NCBI GenBank assembly: GCA_002946415.1
Contig: NJPS01000003.1
Location: 1 to 64,000, forward strand
Direction of reading: 5' to 3'
Length of the DNA: 64,000 bases
Origin: Rutstroemia sp. NJR-2017a BVV2
Taxonomy: Eukaryota > Ascomycota > Leotiomycetes > Helotiales > Rutstroemiaceae
Within the stretch, counting starts at the first letter, position 1. The number at the start of each line of letters is the position of its first letter. Shown here piece by piece: positions 1 through 12,260 of the stretch. The position numbers and the translations under genes were made by a program. The notes below the pieces were generated by a model. That model saw only the letters and a list, made by a program, of their open reading frames with translations, did not search any database and was not told the origin of the DNA.

Positions 1-364
1 TGCGATTTTTTACGTTTTTTCGATTTATTCACCCCCATTTTGGCCATAATAATGCCTTTTCCTTTGGCCATAATAATATCAAGTGTAATGGATCGAATTA
101 TATAATTTATTTAATAATCAGGAATGTGGTTGTTGATTAAAAATGGGTTAAAGTGTTAAAAAGGGGTGACCGGTAGCCCAGTTTGACCGGTAGCTAGGTG
201 AGCCCTTCTAATCTTCTCCACCATTACAGTCACAGGTCAACAGCTGGGAAACGTCAACTCCTCAAAAGCCATTCCTCACCCCGCCTAAGTGCCACAAACT
301 GCCATCTTGCGCCATAATACCTGCAAATCCAACTCTACCTTCAGATACAGACAATACTCTCAAG

Positions 365-891
365 ATGCAGATTAAGTATGTACCACAAGTTCCGATCTCA
401 TTTCAGTCTTCAAGTCTCTATTCCATGCGCACCCGCTCATTCTTCTGCCTTGGGCTACACAATATTGTGGATCGATTCTAACACACATATAGAGTACGTA
501 CTTTGACCGGCAAGGAGATTGAGTTGGATATTGATGACACGAACACAGTAGGTTCTACTCCATCATTTATAGAATTCACCAATACCGTGCAGCTAAACTA
601 AGTCTCAACCGCAGATCGAGGAAGTCAAGGGAAAGGTCGAGGAGAAGGAGGGCATTCCACCAGCGCAACAACGTCTGATCTACGGTGGAAAACAAATGTA
701 CGTCGCGTCGAACGCATCTCCGCGATCATCTCTCCAACCACCACTCTCCACACATACTCCATGCCAACATCCACCAAACGCGAAACTAACAAACCAACCA
801 CAGGGCGGACGAAAAGAAAGTATCCGAATACCAACTCGAAGGCGGCGTAACCCTGCATCTTGTCCTTGCGCTTCGTGGCGGACAATGCTAA
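365..891 (+). CDS. rub1: NEDD8/RUB1 ubiquitin-like modifier, four exons
   Basis: Encodes a ubiquitin-like protein that is conjugated to cullins to activate cullin-RING ubiquitin ligases. Exons read 365-375, 493-547, 615-697 and 804-891, giving 78 residues; all introns are GT-AG. The first exon is only 11 nt. The start [17 protein letters not shown] and the middle [19 protein letters not shown] are the beta-grasp fold of this family. The C-terminus ends LVLALRGG followed by QC. Ala at position 72 (ubiquitin has Arg) is the residue that marks NEDD8 rather than ubiquitin. The two residues after GG must be removed by a processing protease before conjugation. The gene is convergent with the Elongin A gene. 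Confidence 0.93.
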
Positions 892-1925
892 AACCGCTTC
901 TGTTTTTCCTTCTTCAACATCTACGACTCACGGCTGCCTGATTTCTTCCTTTTCCCCATCATTCCGATTCTATATCTCCTCAATACACGCACCACGATCC
1001 GATACCTTAGCGTCCATCCTCTTCTGTTCTATGAAAAGAATTACACGATTCACACACTTTAGATCGAAATCCAAGACTCTTTTGTTCTCTTGACCCATTG
1101 CTGCCATTGCCCGCTTGGAGCTTGCTCGGATGAGTGATCGTGTTTGTTGATTCAGAGTTCTGACAATATTCAATTGTGCTCGGCTCCTTGGCGATGTCCT
1201 AGGTTCAACTTCTCGCATACGTTGTCTCGCATTCCCCTTCGCGACCCGCTTATGAGCATATAACTAGGCAGCAGCGTGATGGCTGGTTCGGGATTTTCTT
1301 TCCCTCACGGTTGACGACGGTTATGACGTGCACGGGGGCCAGACGGTGCGCATCCATATACAGCCAAACCTTATGCTGTCTCGGGCGGAATCTACCCTTT
1401 ACACAACGCCGTCTGTGTCTGATGGTTGACCATGCATGCAAAGGAGGTATTTAGAGAGAAATAGACCAAAATTCAAATTGTGAATGCGCAGTCTTCTTCC
1501 TCTCGATGGTGACAAGCGACGGTAGATATGACACAGTAAATTTTGTTTATTTCGTTATGTTAACATTGAAAAGTGTCTGCCAAAGCATTATCCGAGTACA
1601 AAAAGTACCACTCTAAATAGACGTCGGAAACTCCGTAGCTCCATCCGTCCCATGATAGTTACTCGATACCAAATTCGACATTGTCCATACTTTATATCTA
1701 ACCCTCTTAATAACTCCAAAAGAAACCCTCTAATACCATTCATCCAAGCCATGTTTCCAGTATCATTCGATATAATATATCCATCCTTCCCCACGAAAAC
1801 GCCCCGTCCCTACCTATACCCAATGTCCCATGTAAAATCCATATCCCAGCCAAGTAACCCTATCAATAATAATCCCAAAATCCCAAAATCAAGACGAAAA
1901 TCGACCTTCAGAAAAAAGTACCCAT
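892..1925. other. Intergenic between convergent RUB1 and Elongin A genes
   Basis: About 1 kb holding the two 3' ends. Only short overlapping ORFs on both strands without recognisable domains; no gene supported. Confidence 0.6.
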
Positions 1926-3171
1926 CTACCTCAATCTCGGCTTCTTGCGACTAAAGATATCGACCTCCCGTTTCCGCGGGGCCATCATCTTCGGTCTCGG
2001 CGTCGACGATCTCGAGTCCGCTGGACTTGGGCTTGGTCGTGCGGAGCTAGTCGGTGATTGCGTGTTGGATTTATTGGAAATCATGGCAGAGATCATGTCG
2101 GATGGTCTGGAAGATGCGGCTGAAGATGAGACTTTGCGCGTAGATGGTGCAACTGGTCTGGCCATCTTGCGGGGAGGCGACGATCGGGAGGATCGTGCTG
2201 GGCGACTATCGGTATCGCCGAATAGGTCTTCTGCGTCGTCGTCGTCGTCGTCGTTGAAGGCTTCGTCGTCAGATGAGCCGACGTATGTTTGCTTAACGCC
2301 GGGATTCTCAGTTTTGGCACCGGCCATGGCGGCGCGGAGTCTGTTTTCGCGATCTTCAAGTGAGGGTCCGCGGATACCGCCTGAGATTGCACCGCCGGTT
2401 GTGCGATGCTTTGCGAGGATTTTGAGGGCGGGCTGAGCAGCGGTGCGGTAGGCGTTGCGCATTCCTTCTGGTGCTTTTTTGACCTGTCCTAAGCGTCCCG
2501 ATAGCATGTTCGTGGGGACGGAGAGCTTGGTTCTTTGAGTGATTTCTTTAGCTTCGCGACGTGCTTTAGTGAGTACGCTTGCCCCGTCTGTCATCTTGGT
2601 CCGGCTTCCAGAACCCCACATCAGCGAGCTGGGGGCAGCTTTGGCGAAGCCTTTTCCTTTGAGCGGTACGCCTCCATTATTGGCCCTCATCCTGGGGTCC
2701 CGGGGAATCTTTGGTAGAGCGGCGATATCGACGACCTTGCTAAGATGACTCTCCTTATCCTTCTTCAAGCCTGCCATTGTATTCCTGAGAATTTCACGGT
2801 CGCGCTCGATTTCGATCTTGTGTTCTTTCTTGTATTTCATGTAGACTTGATACCACTTGACAGGGTTCTTTGGTATATAATTCTTTGTCTTCGAGGACGG
2901 AAAATCTCGAGCGATGAAGGCTTGCCAGAGTTCGGCATCTTCGCCAGCGATGTGCGGACAATTAACTTCGATGGTGTGAAGCTGTTCGGGCGATTTGACT
3001 TGCTTGAGGATATGTCGGATTTTCCAGTATTCAAGATCTCCAATGTCTTCGAGCTCTATGAGATCGTTAGTACTGGAAGCGCAACTTATCGACATACAAG
3101 AGGGCCTTACTGCTAACATTTCTGATACATGCCTTGGTAGCAGTACTAAGTAGAGATGGTGCCCCAGTCAT
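1926..3171 (-). CDS. ela1: Elongin A (RNA polymerase II transcription factor SIII subunit A)
   Basis: Elongin A stimulates elongation and, through its F-box-like region, acts as substrate receptor of an Elongin C-cullin ligase that removes stalled RNA polymerase II. Exons 3171-3111 and 3055-1926 give 396 residues, joined by a 55-nt intron with donor GTAAGG and branch site TACTAAC. The N-terminus MTGAPSLLSTATKACIRNVS is the typical start of fungal Elongin A. After the intron comes the F-box-like segment LEDIGDLEYWKIRHILKQV and the WQAFIARDFP motif, then a basic region KWYQVYMKYKKEHK. The C-terminal third is low complexity, with an acidic Asp run and Ser/Pro tracts, ending in basic residues. 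An upstream in-frame Met at 3339 exists, but the chosen start fits the family. Divergent from the THO subunit gene. Confidence 0.85.
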
Positions 3172-3611
3172 CCTGGCACGTTCTGGTCGAAGAAGGTAAT
3201 ATAAGAGTTCAAGATGAGCGGTAGTCGCAGTCTCGCATCCGTCAAGCAAGCAGGGGTCGACTAAGATATTGCGACTGTTGCGGCTGTTGCGACTCGTTGT
3301 AGAATTGACCAGATTGGGCAGATCTGCGAGATCAGGCAAGCTCGTATGAGAGTGGTCTCGTATCTGTGTTTGCTGAGAGTAGCGAGTTAAAAATATAGAA
3401 GGTTATGAATAAATGGTAAAAATTTATGATATTAGTGAATAAAGAGGTGGAAGTCTGGGGGAATTTATACTTCATTCAAGGTGAAGTCAGTCGCGGCTTA
3501 AAGGGCTCACTAGCGGCCGCATTCAGCCCAAAAATAAATGTTCACGGCTAGTAAGCTTTCCTATCTTCATCTAGATCCAGTCCACAAAATAACAACCTCA
3601 CCGATTTCACA

Positions 3612-4721
3612 ATGGCATCCTATCAACTACTAGACCAACGCGAAGAAGACGAGCTACATAAATCTCGACTCCTCAATGTCGAAGAGAAGCCTTTCAAGCG
3701 CATAACAAAACGCCTTCTTGCGCCTGGCTCTCTAGTAATCACACCCAGCAAACTACCCACACCTCCCCCAGACGCGAGCGAAGAGGCTGCAGAAGCTGAA
3801 CGCCAAAAAGTACTCGACGAGCGACGTCAATTGCGCGAAGATGTACTGCTCGACTTTGCAGCGTTTGATAGCAGTATCGCACGTATCCAATTCCTGCGCG
3901 ATAGCAACGAACGCGAACGTGAACGGTACAAGGCCGATAAGGAACACATTCTCCAGACAGCACAAGCGGTGAGGGATAGCACTGCGCAACTGAGGATACA
4001 GTTGGAAGAGGCGAAGAAGACGTTGGAACAGAGAAAGAAGTTTGATGAATTGGCTGAGAAAATTACGAATAATGTTTTACTGCGACCGCGAAAAGACCAA
4101 GAAATTAATTTGAGGAAGTTAGAAGAGGAATGCAAGGAGTTGGAGAGGGAAAGCATGACTTATGGAGAAACGTGGAAGGAGAGAAGGGAACAGTTCGGCA
4201 GGATAGTGGAAGAAGGAATGCAATTGAGAAGACTTATTAGAGATGAGAAGGAAGAGGTAGAGAGAAGGGAAGGGATGGATGGTGGGGAGGAAGATGGCGA
4301 GGTTGACGACGACACGTCGATCGGAGGACAAACTCCGAAGCATACTAGTATCAGCGGGAATGCAACGCCAAGACACGATAGTCCAGAAAGAACTGGGCTG
4401 AAGCCTCGGCCACTACCTTCTGGATCAATGTCACGGGCCGGGTCAAGATCAGGTTCCAGGAGCAGGTCGCGGAGCCGCATACCATCTCCAACAAGGTCGG
4501 AGAGGAGAGAGCGCAGCGGCAGAGGTGGGGAGAAAGAAGTCAGAGAGACTGAAGACTTGTCTCAAGACGCTGTTATGGCAGATACTGGTGCGAAAGTTAT
4601 GGAAACAGATGTCGCGGGGGACACACCTATGGCTGAAGCAGACTCGACGCAAGGTACGCCGCAAGTAACAGTCAACGAGCCAGAGGAGGGGGAAGCTGGT
4701 GACAAGATGGACACTACATAG
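3612..4721 (+). CDS. THO complex subunit 7 (THOC7/Mft1 family)
   Basis: Single-exon ORF of 369 residues. The THO complex couples transcription elongation with mRNP assembly and nuclear export. The N-terminal part (residues about 10-60) is followed by a long charged coiled coil (about 70-225), rich in Glu, Arg and Lys heptads, as in the Tho7/Mft1 family (PF05615). The C-terminal third is disordered: acidic GGEEDGEVDDD, an RS-rich stretch with alternating Ser-Arg, then an acidic tail. The RS region is the sort seen in RNA-processing factors. It shares a 440-bp divergent promoter region with Elongin A and is convergent with the tubulin cofactor A gene, leaving only about 180 bp between stops. 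Confidence 0.8.
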   Translation: MASYQLLDQREEDELHKSRLLNVEEKPFKRITKRLLAPGSLVITPSKLPTPPPDASEEAAEAERQKVLDERRQLREDVLLDFAAFDSSIARIQFLRDSNERERERYKADKEHILQTAQAVRDSTAQLRIQLEEAKKTLEQRKKFDELAEKITNNVLLRPRKDQEINLRKLEEECKELERESMTYGETWKERREQFGRIVEEGMQLRRLIRDEKEEVERREGMDGGEEDGEVDDDTSIGGQTPKHTSISGNATPRHDSPERTGLKPRPLPSGSMSRAGSRSGSRSRSRSRIPSPTRSERRERSGRGGEKEVRETEDLSQDAVMADTGAKVMETDVAGDTPMAEADSTQGTPQVTVNEPEEGEAGDKMDTT

Positions 4722-4902
4722 GACATCATATCGCATTTACTTCCATGTACAACATAGTGTACCATACTGCTTTTAGCTATTCATGCCCCAAATCGTGTCC
4801 GCAATCATCCATAATCTCGTTGCCATGGTCTGTTCGCCTCCCATGCCTACATTCATGAACGTAGTAGGTACTCTGATCAACCTAAGACCCCATCCTCACC
4901 GC

Positions 4903-5308
4903 TCATTTATTCCCAGCAGCCGCCTCCTTCGCCTCTTTAACCACCTCCTCTGCCTTCTTAATCTCGGTCTCGTTGTCCGATCTCTTGATCTGATCTTCCA
5001 GCTTCAATATGGCGTCTCCAATTCGTTCTCGCAAAGGTGGGAAAACGGCTTTGGTTTCTTCGATTGCGGCACGCTATTATTTAATTAGACTCTATAACCC
5101 AATCCACTTAACGTAGACTAGAATGATAAATAAGTAAACGAACCTCCTGCTTCAAAGAAAACTCCCGGTTTTCATCTTCCTCAGTTCCCTCTTCTAGTTT
5201 CTTCAGGCGCGCTTCTTGTGAAAGTAGCTCTTTGTGGTATGACGCTTCTTCTTTCACGAGTCGGGAAACCGAGGATGTTGCGATGGAGAGGGGGGATGGA
5301 GGTGCCAT
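4903..5308 (-). CDS. rbl2: Tubulin-specific chaperone A (TBCA/Rbl2)
   Basis: Binds free beta-tubulin in the tubulin folding pathway. Exons 5308-5144 and 5073-4903 are separated by a 70-nt intron (donor GTTCGT) and give 111 residues, the normal family size. The protein is helical and charged. Diagnostic segments are SIATSSVSRLVKEEASYHKE, LEEGTEEDENREFSLKQE and, after splicing, RAAIEETKAVFPPLRERI. The C-terminus is an Ala/Lys/Glu helix. An ORF-only reading would miss the second exon, because the unspliced frame terminates inside the intron. Confidence 0.92.
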
Positions 5309-6975
5309 TTCTAATTCAGAATCTATAGGTCGCAAAAAGGTTTGCTGGTACAGACAGTTCGTTGTGTTATTTCGACGCGAAGGGGTAATAGAAACTGAAT
5401 AATTTACGGAAAGGTATGGGACAGGAGGGGTCCAGGACGGTGGAAGGCGGCAGAAAACGCTCTCTCGACCGTTTGGGTTTTGTGGGGAATGTGGGCTGTT
5501 TCTTAAGCGGACATCTAATTTCAAGGTGATTTGCAACGTTCCCTTGCTCACGGACAGCTAATGTCGAATATCGAAACCCGTTGGTGTGGTCTCTCGTACT
5601 TGAGATCAGAAGCCCGGTCTTCATGTTCGCCTTCCCATCAAGCCACGAGACTTATTCATATGGCAACTAGCTCCCATCTCGAGGTCGAGAACAGATTCCA
5701 AGCAACAAAGAGTTCGTGGTCTTAACGACCAATAGAACCCTCAAGTGAGTAATGGGTGAATCCCTGATGCCGAACGAAGGGGATGGAAACGGTAGACTTG
5801 GCACCAATAGCGGTGTCTTAAGCGGCTAAATCTGCCACTTTCGCCCAGTGTGCTACAGACCAATGGCTGCGGCATTCGTGTTACACGATCTAGTGATCAT
5901 GAGAGCCTTTGTTATGACAACAAATTTGCTGGGATATGAAATTACCCGGGCTCGTTAAGCAATAAGGGATCTTGCAACTGCCATGACGGCACTCACCGTT
6001 TCATCGTTAGTGCCGTTTGCTCATGCCCGTCAACCTTTCGTCGTAGGATAGTTGCTTATTGTACACTACAGATGTCATTGTATACACTCTGATACCTCCT
6101 AGTGGCCTCCATCTACTCCTTTGATCACCTAGTCATGCTGATCATATGGTGTGAATGCCGAGCAATTTTACAATTGTGTATGCATACTGTATGCTTTATG
6201 TTAGAAGAAATCTGCCCTGTCATCATGTTATGTTGAATGTATTTGATGCTAGATGGCTAGTTGTACCTTCACTTCTCGCCCCAACGTTCTGGTATTTTAT
6301 GTTTCACCTGTGCACCAATGCACTTTATCCAATTTTACGCGTAAGACCGAATTACTCTTGTCTCACATTTCCTGATACCTCTGGCGGCGAGAATAACGAC
6401 CAAGGAGTAGCTATTTTGAGGAGGGTACCAGTTACTTTCCGTTGATCGGCCCTTTAATCTAGCCGATGTTGTCGCGCCGGTTGGAACATAACATCACAAG
6501 TTCCATCAACAGTTCTCTCGAACCCATTCTACGGTCTTGCACGCGAACAAAGAGTATCACAAGTCCATATCAGGAGAAATATTCATGGACCATGAGACGA
6601 ACTACAAGCTATCGTGAGACCCTCATTGCTCAGAACCCGGGGTAGCGCAACTATTCTCCGCATTCTTCGGCTGTCTTCATTGTCTCACAAATTACATCTA
6701 GCCTTGCATCAAGTGAGGATAATGGCGACGTTCATTTCCGCGTCTGGGGTACATAGGAGCTTAGTGATTAACAGAACCTCTTTCGAACATGTATTGAATG
6801 GTGCGTTTGCCGTAAGTGTTCGTGGCATGCGCGCCAAAAGCCTCTCGTTAGAAGTGAATTTGAGCAATGTCCCATTCGATCTGGAAGAATGGTCATCGAC
6901 CAAGTATTTAAATACATGTTGAGCCCGCTCTGGAGTCGATTCTAAACACTAGTATTCATTTCCTCACCTGAAATC
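5309..6975. other. Intergenic, no gene seen
   Basis: About 1.7 kb between the TBCA start and the GH71 gene. ORFs are short and composition is mixed. I see no conserved motif, RNA gene or long repeat. Confidence 0.6.
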
Positions 6976-8908
6976 ATGGGAACTCAGTTAAAAGTCTTCC
7001 ACGCCTACGTGGCGGTATTCCTGTTGTATTTTTCTTCCTTCGTTTCCAGTAGCCCTGTATCAAAAGTGAATGCCGCAGCGACACCACGATATGTCTTCGC
7101 TCACTTCATGGTATGTTGCCTCCTTGCCTTGCTGAAATGTAGGAATACTCACAGTCCATACAGGTCGGTATTGTCCAGGACTACACCCTGACTGACTGGA
7201 AGACGGACATGTCATACGCACAAGAAATTGGCATTGACGCATTTGCACTCAACTGCGCCAGTATTGACAGTTACACTCCGACTCAACTAGCTCTAGCCTA
7301 CCAAGCTGCCAGTGAGGTTGGCTTCCATGTCTTCATATCTTTCGACTTCGCCTACTGGAATAACGGTAACACAAACAACATCACTGACTACATGAATAAA
7401 TATGCCTCGCATCCAGGACAAATGCAGTATAACGGAGGTGCGGTCGTCAGTACCTTCGTTGGTGATAGCTTCAACTGGGCTCCGGTAAAGGCTGGTACCA
7501 ATCACAGCATCTTCGCCATACCCATGATGCAAGATCCTATCGAAGTTACATACCTTCAAACCGGTTTTGATGGCGCTTTCTCATGGCTTGCCTGGCCTAC
7601 AGATGGAGGAAACAGCATCATACCGGGACCAATGACTACTGTGTGGGATGACAAGTTTTTGAAAAATCTTGCTGGAAAGCCATACATGGCTCGTGAGTCA
7701 GCTGCTTCATTTTTTAAGTTCATTTCTGACCCTGGATAGCTGTTTCTCCCTGGTTCTCAACCCATTTCAACTCCAAGAATTGGGTCTTCATTAGTGAAGA
7801 GCTCATCACAGACCGATGGAACCAGATGTTGACGATGCAACCCGCATTGATTGAGATTATTTCCTGGAATGGTGGGTTCTCTTGCAACTCAGAATAAAGA
7901 GGAACACTAATAAATCCCACAGACTATGGCGAATCACACTACATCGCTCCAGCGGAACCTCACCACACCGATGATGGCTCTTCACAATGGGCTGATGGGT
8001 TCCCTCACGATGGATGGCGTATCATTTCCAAACCATACATCGCTGCGTACAAAGCGGGCGCTACTACACCATCGATTACACAAGACCAGCTCGTGTATTG
8101 GTACCGACCAACGCCAAAGGGTATCACATGTACAAACGACACTCTCGGTCCCCCCAATGGCATCCAGTATCTAGCCGATGAAATATTCGTCACAACACTC
8201 CTCAAAAGTCCAGCAACATTGATTGTCACCAGCGGGAGTAATACCCCAGTCGCCATCAACGTACCAGCTGGAATTGTGACAACCAATTTCACTATGGGTG
8301 TGGGCAATCAATATTTCCAAGTGACAAGAAACGGATCGCCGATCCTAAGTGGTTATGGAGGGTTAAATATCGCCAATACATGCCAGAAATACAACTTCAA
8401 TGCATATGTGGGATCTCTTAATGGAACGAGTAACGCTGGTCCACCACCAGGCACAACAACCTCGACTAGCTCACAGTCAACCACGACTTCCACTTCCACT
8501 TCAAGCACATCGACACCGCCACCGACGACCACGACCACTTCCACGTCTACGTCCACAACCTCCACATCCACAAGCACCACTTCAACCTCAACTAAACCCA
8601 CAACCACCAGCACCTCCACCTCAACATCCACCTCCTCAACCTCCTCCCCAACACCCACCCAACCCAGCGTCTGCATCGCTGGCACCGGCCCCGGGAACTA
8701 CATCGGTCTTTGTTCCTTCTGCTGCAACTTCGGATACTGTCCCCCGGGTCCGTGTACGTGCACCGCATACGGAGCGCAGGTGCCGGCTCCGCCGACCACG
8801 GGCCAGAATGGGTATCCGTTGCCTGGGGAGGATAATTCGTATCTGGGGCTGTGTAGTTATGCTTGTAATCATGGGTATTGTCCGGAGACGGCTTGTCGGT
8901 TGGGGTGA
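6976..8908 (+). CDS. Secreted GH71 alpha-1,3-glucanase (mutanase) with C-terminal CBM24-like domain
   Basis: Hydrolyses alpha-1,3-glucan, a fungal cell-wall polymer. Four exons: 6976-7110, 7164-7692, 7740-7871 and 7923-8908, 593 residues. A signal peptide is visible at 1-25 (hydrophobic AVFLLYFSSFVSSS). GH71 features include RYVFAHFM-VGIVQDYT near the start, the IGIDAFALN segment, FDGAFSWLAWPT, and IISWNDYGESHYI, spanning the catalytic barrel. A Thr/Ser-rich linker (about residues 440-510) separates it from a cysteine-rich tail. The tail holds two related segments, GNYIGLCSFCCNFGYCP and SYLGLCSYACNHGYCP, which resemble alpha-1,3-glucan-binding CBM24. It is convergent with a GH5 gene. Likely roles are wall remodelling or attack on other fungi (inference). 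Confidence 0.92.
8450..8665 (+). repeat. Thr/Ser-coding ACC/TCC/ACA low-complexity linker
   Basis: Inside the GH71 gene, a stretch built of ACx and TCx codons encodes the O-glycosylatable Thr/Ser linker. It creates long spurious antisense ORFs rich in Val and Glu. Confidence 0.85.
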
Positions 8909-9725
8909 GGGAGAGGGGGGATGAATTTTGGGTAATTGGCGGAGTTTATGGGGGATGGATTTTGGGGGAGGTAGCGGGGTGATATTTTGGGTAATTTGGG
9001 AATCTGCTTGGTTTGGACTGGGGAAGGGAATTGTACATGCACGGGATACCAATATGTTTGTTTCCATAGTCGGTCTTTATTCGTAAATAGTTCAACTTAA
9101 TATTACCGACATAGAGTATCAGGCCAGTCGCGCAGAGGTGTAGTTTGTCATTGACAGTCGTTCCCACTCTTCTATTTTGGTTTCCAATCAGATCAAGTAG
9201 TGAACACGACTTATGCCCTTCGCGTCCGTTAACCAGCCGCTAGCTTCGAGCACTCCTCGCAGTATTCCGTGATGCTTTTCCCGGTCCATTTATCTCGGGC
9301 GACAATTATACTGGTTAGTATCTTAAAATAGACAGCAGCTTTCTATGGCAAGTAGACGATATGATGCTGTCCCTACTCCTGTTATCGAAGCAAACTGGAT
9401 AGCAGGACTACAAACAGCACGCAACGCAGATACTTTATAAAAGTCCACATATCGATGTTGATTGACTTAAGGAAGCCCCAAAGATCTGGAATGTCTTGCA
9501 TATTCATAACCTAGTCCGCACGCACATAAAGAAATATTTGGACTGGTCAAAGCTTGACTTGAAACGTTGAATTCAGATTATTCACTGAAAGAAGCGGCTG
9601 GCTAACTACCGTTTGACAATCACACAGATACGACATAAATGAAAAGCACATGGTTATGGGCCTACGGTCGTCCGGCATATCTCTTTTTCTTTCATTCCTC
9701 CGCAACCAAATAAGACTTCAAAATA
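8909..9725. other. Intergenic between convergent glycoside hydrolase genes
   Basis: About 800 bp of 3' flanks; G-rich just after the GH71 stop. No gene recognised. Confidence 0.6.
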
Positions 9726-11296
9726 CTAAGGTGACCAAGTCTTAGTTCCGCTGACCATCGGAATCAACGAGTTCGTCACATCCGTCTGATCTCTCCACGC
9801 CGACCAATTATGATTGAGCAACCCTATTCACAAATTAGTCAAATCTCTCCTCATATCCAACCATCCACCCAACATCAACCCTTTGATACCCAAATAAAGA
9901 AACAAACTCACCCCACGACTCATCATAATCCTGCGTCCCGCTCCTAATATAATAACTCCCCGCCAAAACCCATACCATCCAACCCCCTTTCACACTCCCC
10001 AAATAACTCTTCAAACAAGTCGAATACACACTCCCCCAATCCGCACTCGTCTGCCCATGTCCCCACTCCGTCAGCACCACCGGCATCTGATTCGTCACCG
10101 CGCCGTTCCTGCCTAAAGCGCTGTATCCTGCGCTGACTAAACTACTCTGCAGACTACTGCAGCTGCTAGAGTCGGTGGCGTAGTTGTGCAGCTCCAGGAC
10201 GAGCTTGTTGGCGTACGAGAATGAGCTTTTGAGGAACTTTTGCGTGGTGGAAGGGGTCAAAACGGCGGCGTTGGGGATCGGCGAAAGGTCGGTGTCGAAG
10301 TTGAACCCGGAGATGAAAATTAGGGGGATGGAGTTGGCGTTGTGGATCGCGTTCATCCCGGATACGATGTTCTTGTACCAGGTCGCCCAGTTGTAGGAGC
10401 TGCTGTCGAGGGAGGGGTTGCTGGTTGGTTCGCGGAGTTCGTTGCGGAGGGACATGGAGACGAGGTTGCCCCATGCGGCGCCCTGTATGTGTGTTAGAGA
10501 ATGTATGAACTGTATCAGGATAGAGAAGACGCCTAGGTCATCCAAGATGGAGCCTTGAAAATGCGGTTCTTTAGGGCATACAAGACGAATACTTACCCTA
10601 GTTGCCATATATGCTAGACCGCGTGTCCAGTTAGCCACATTGAAATAAGTGTCCCCAAACCAAGAATTTCCATCCGTAGTCCCGCAGCACCAAATAGCTT
10701 TCGAGACATGATTGTCTAGATGCACATAAATTTGCTGCTTGAAGCACTCAGCAGCAACCGCATCGAAGACCTATCTCCAGTTAGTTGACATCCAGCTGAC
10801 TGAAGTTGCTGACAATCAAGAACAAAGGGATACGAAGCAAGAAAGACAAACAAACCTGCATCCTCGTAACCCCCGACCCCAAACCCGGATTCTTCGCCAT
10901 AATCTGCGCAAAAACACTCGTCCCATTCGTCTGTCCCAGGGCCTTAATCAAGCTATCCTTCACAGTAACATCTTTCTGACCATTCGAATAATAATCATCG
11001 ACCATCTCGATCGCATACGTAAGTCTTATGACATTCATACCAAGGCTCTTGATCTTGGTCACAATGCTTGCGATGGATGCATATTGCAAACCCTCGGGGA
11101 TCATGGTGTCCGCTGCGCCGGGCCAGTTCACGCCCGCATAGGTTATGTTGTGGCCAGCGGAATCGAGGATCCATCGACCGGACGTGGTGAGTGGTGCGTA
11201 GGGCCAGGATGCACGAGGGGATAAGGGGTTGGAGGAGGCGAGGGGGAGGAGGAGGGAGATGCTGGTAAGGAGGGGGAGGAGCTTGGTGAGGTACAT
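9726..11296 (-). CDS. Secreted GH5 family cellulase-like glycoside hydrolase
   Basis: Exons 11296-10856, 10770-10597, 10482-9912 and 9823-9726 give 427 residues. Signal peptide at about 1-20 (LLPLLTSISLLLPLASS). The fold is a GH5 barrel: LGMNVIRLTYAIEM, then YVHLDNHVSKAIWCC. The acid/base Glu lies in MSLRNELREP (about Glu220) and the nucleophile Glu in VVLTEWGHG (about Glu344). GGWMVWVLAGSYYIRSG follows, as in the family. The small last exon supplies LLNHNWSAWRD and the stop. Substrate within GH5 (cellulose, mannan or another beta-glucan) cannot be decided from sequence alone. Convergent neighbour of the GH71 mutanase. Confidence 0.88.
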
Positions 11297-12260
11297 GGTG
11301 GGCTATGCGGTGGAGGGATGGGCTGCGACTGAACTGGGAGTGAAAACGCATTTTTGCGGGGTTTCAGGCTGGTTATATATATGAGGATAGTTGGAAAAGC
11401 ATGATGATGTCGTAGAGGGTAAAGTCCATCGCAGCTGTGCGGGGCCCGAAGGAAGATTCTGATCACAGCCTTAATATTGCACTTGTATACGGATCAGGTT
11501 ATGCACTTGCTCTCCTCTGTCACCTGCTACAACTCCGTATAGCCGTCCCAGTTTTAGCCCCGCAATAAGGCGTCAATCACCTTTCCTAGAACTCCAATCT
11601 TGGTATGGCAACGTTCTACCGCATCCCATCTCGTATATAAAACCGAAGTATAAACGCATTCCAATTGGAGCGCATACATTGTTTATCCAACTCCGTATAA
11701 GCTATAACTAGGAACTACTCCATATATCTAAATCACCAAAAGCTCCATGACTCGGCAACACCAGATCAGCAGGTGCAGACTCTATATGCTAAGCTGGTAA
11801 AAACAAGGAGTAAATCAACGTAAGAAGATAATTTAGGCTCGGGGAGGTCGGGGAAGGGAGTAAGTGCCGGCAGCTATTTTGTGGGGTACTTCCCGCATTG
11901 CATACTTGCAGTGGTGGAAAAATTGTGCGGGTGAGCTGGTGGGGTAGCGTGATGTGTGGAGCAGTACGCATAACTTTATGCAGGTTGTGCAACTTTGTGC
12001 GACCTTGGTTGTTTTTGGGACAAGACCCACGGAAGAAATGATAAATGATGACAGGCTGCAGATGAGTTTCCAAGATATTTGAGTAGCTGAGCACATAATA
12101 TGTCTGCATCTATGCCGAGAGATAAAAATCCGAAATCTTGCGGTCTACCCACGGTGTTCTGAAGACTCCTCGCAGTAAATCTCACGCCCAAACAACATCC
12201 CTCCTCATCTTTTATACTCCAATGCATCTTAGAGCACCAAGAATCAACCCTTAAATATCA
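11297..12260. other. Intergenic, no gene seen
   Basis: About 960 bp between the GH5 start and the 3' end of the sphingoid kinase gene. It presumably contains the GH5 promoter. Repeated TCCGTATA-type AT-rich words occur around 11530-11720; no coding signal. Confidence 0.55.

Noticed and set aside
1945..2436. 163-codon plus-strand ORF
   Set aside because: Antisense to the low-complexity C-terminus of Elongin A.
8353..8924. Val/Glu-rich antisense ORF and Pro/His/Arg-rich alternative-frame ORF
   Set aside because: Created by the Thr/Ser linker codons of GH71.
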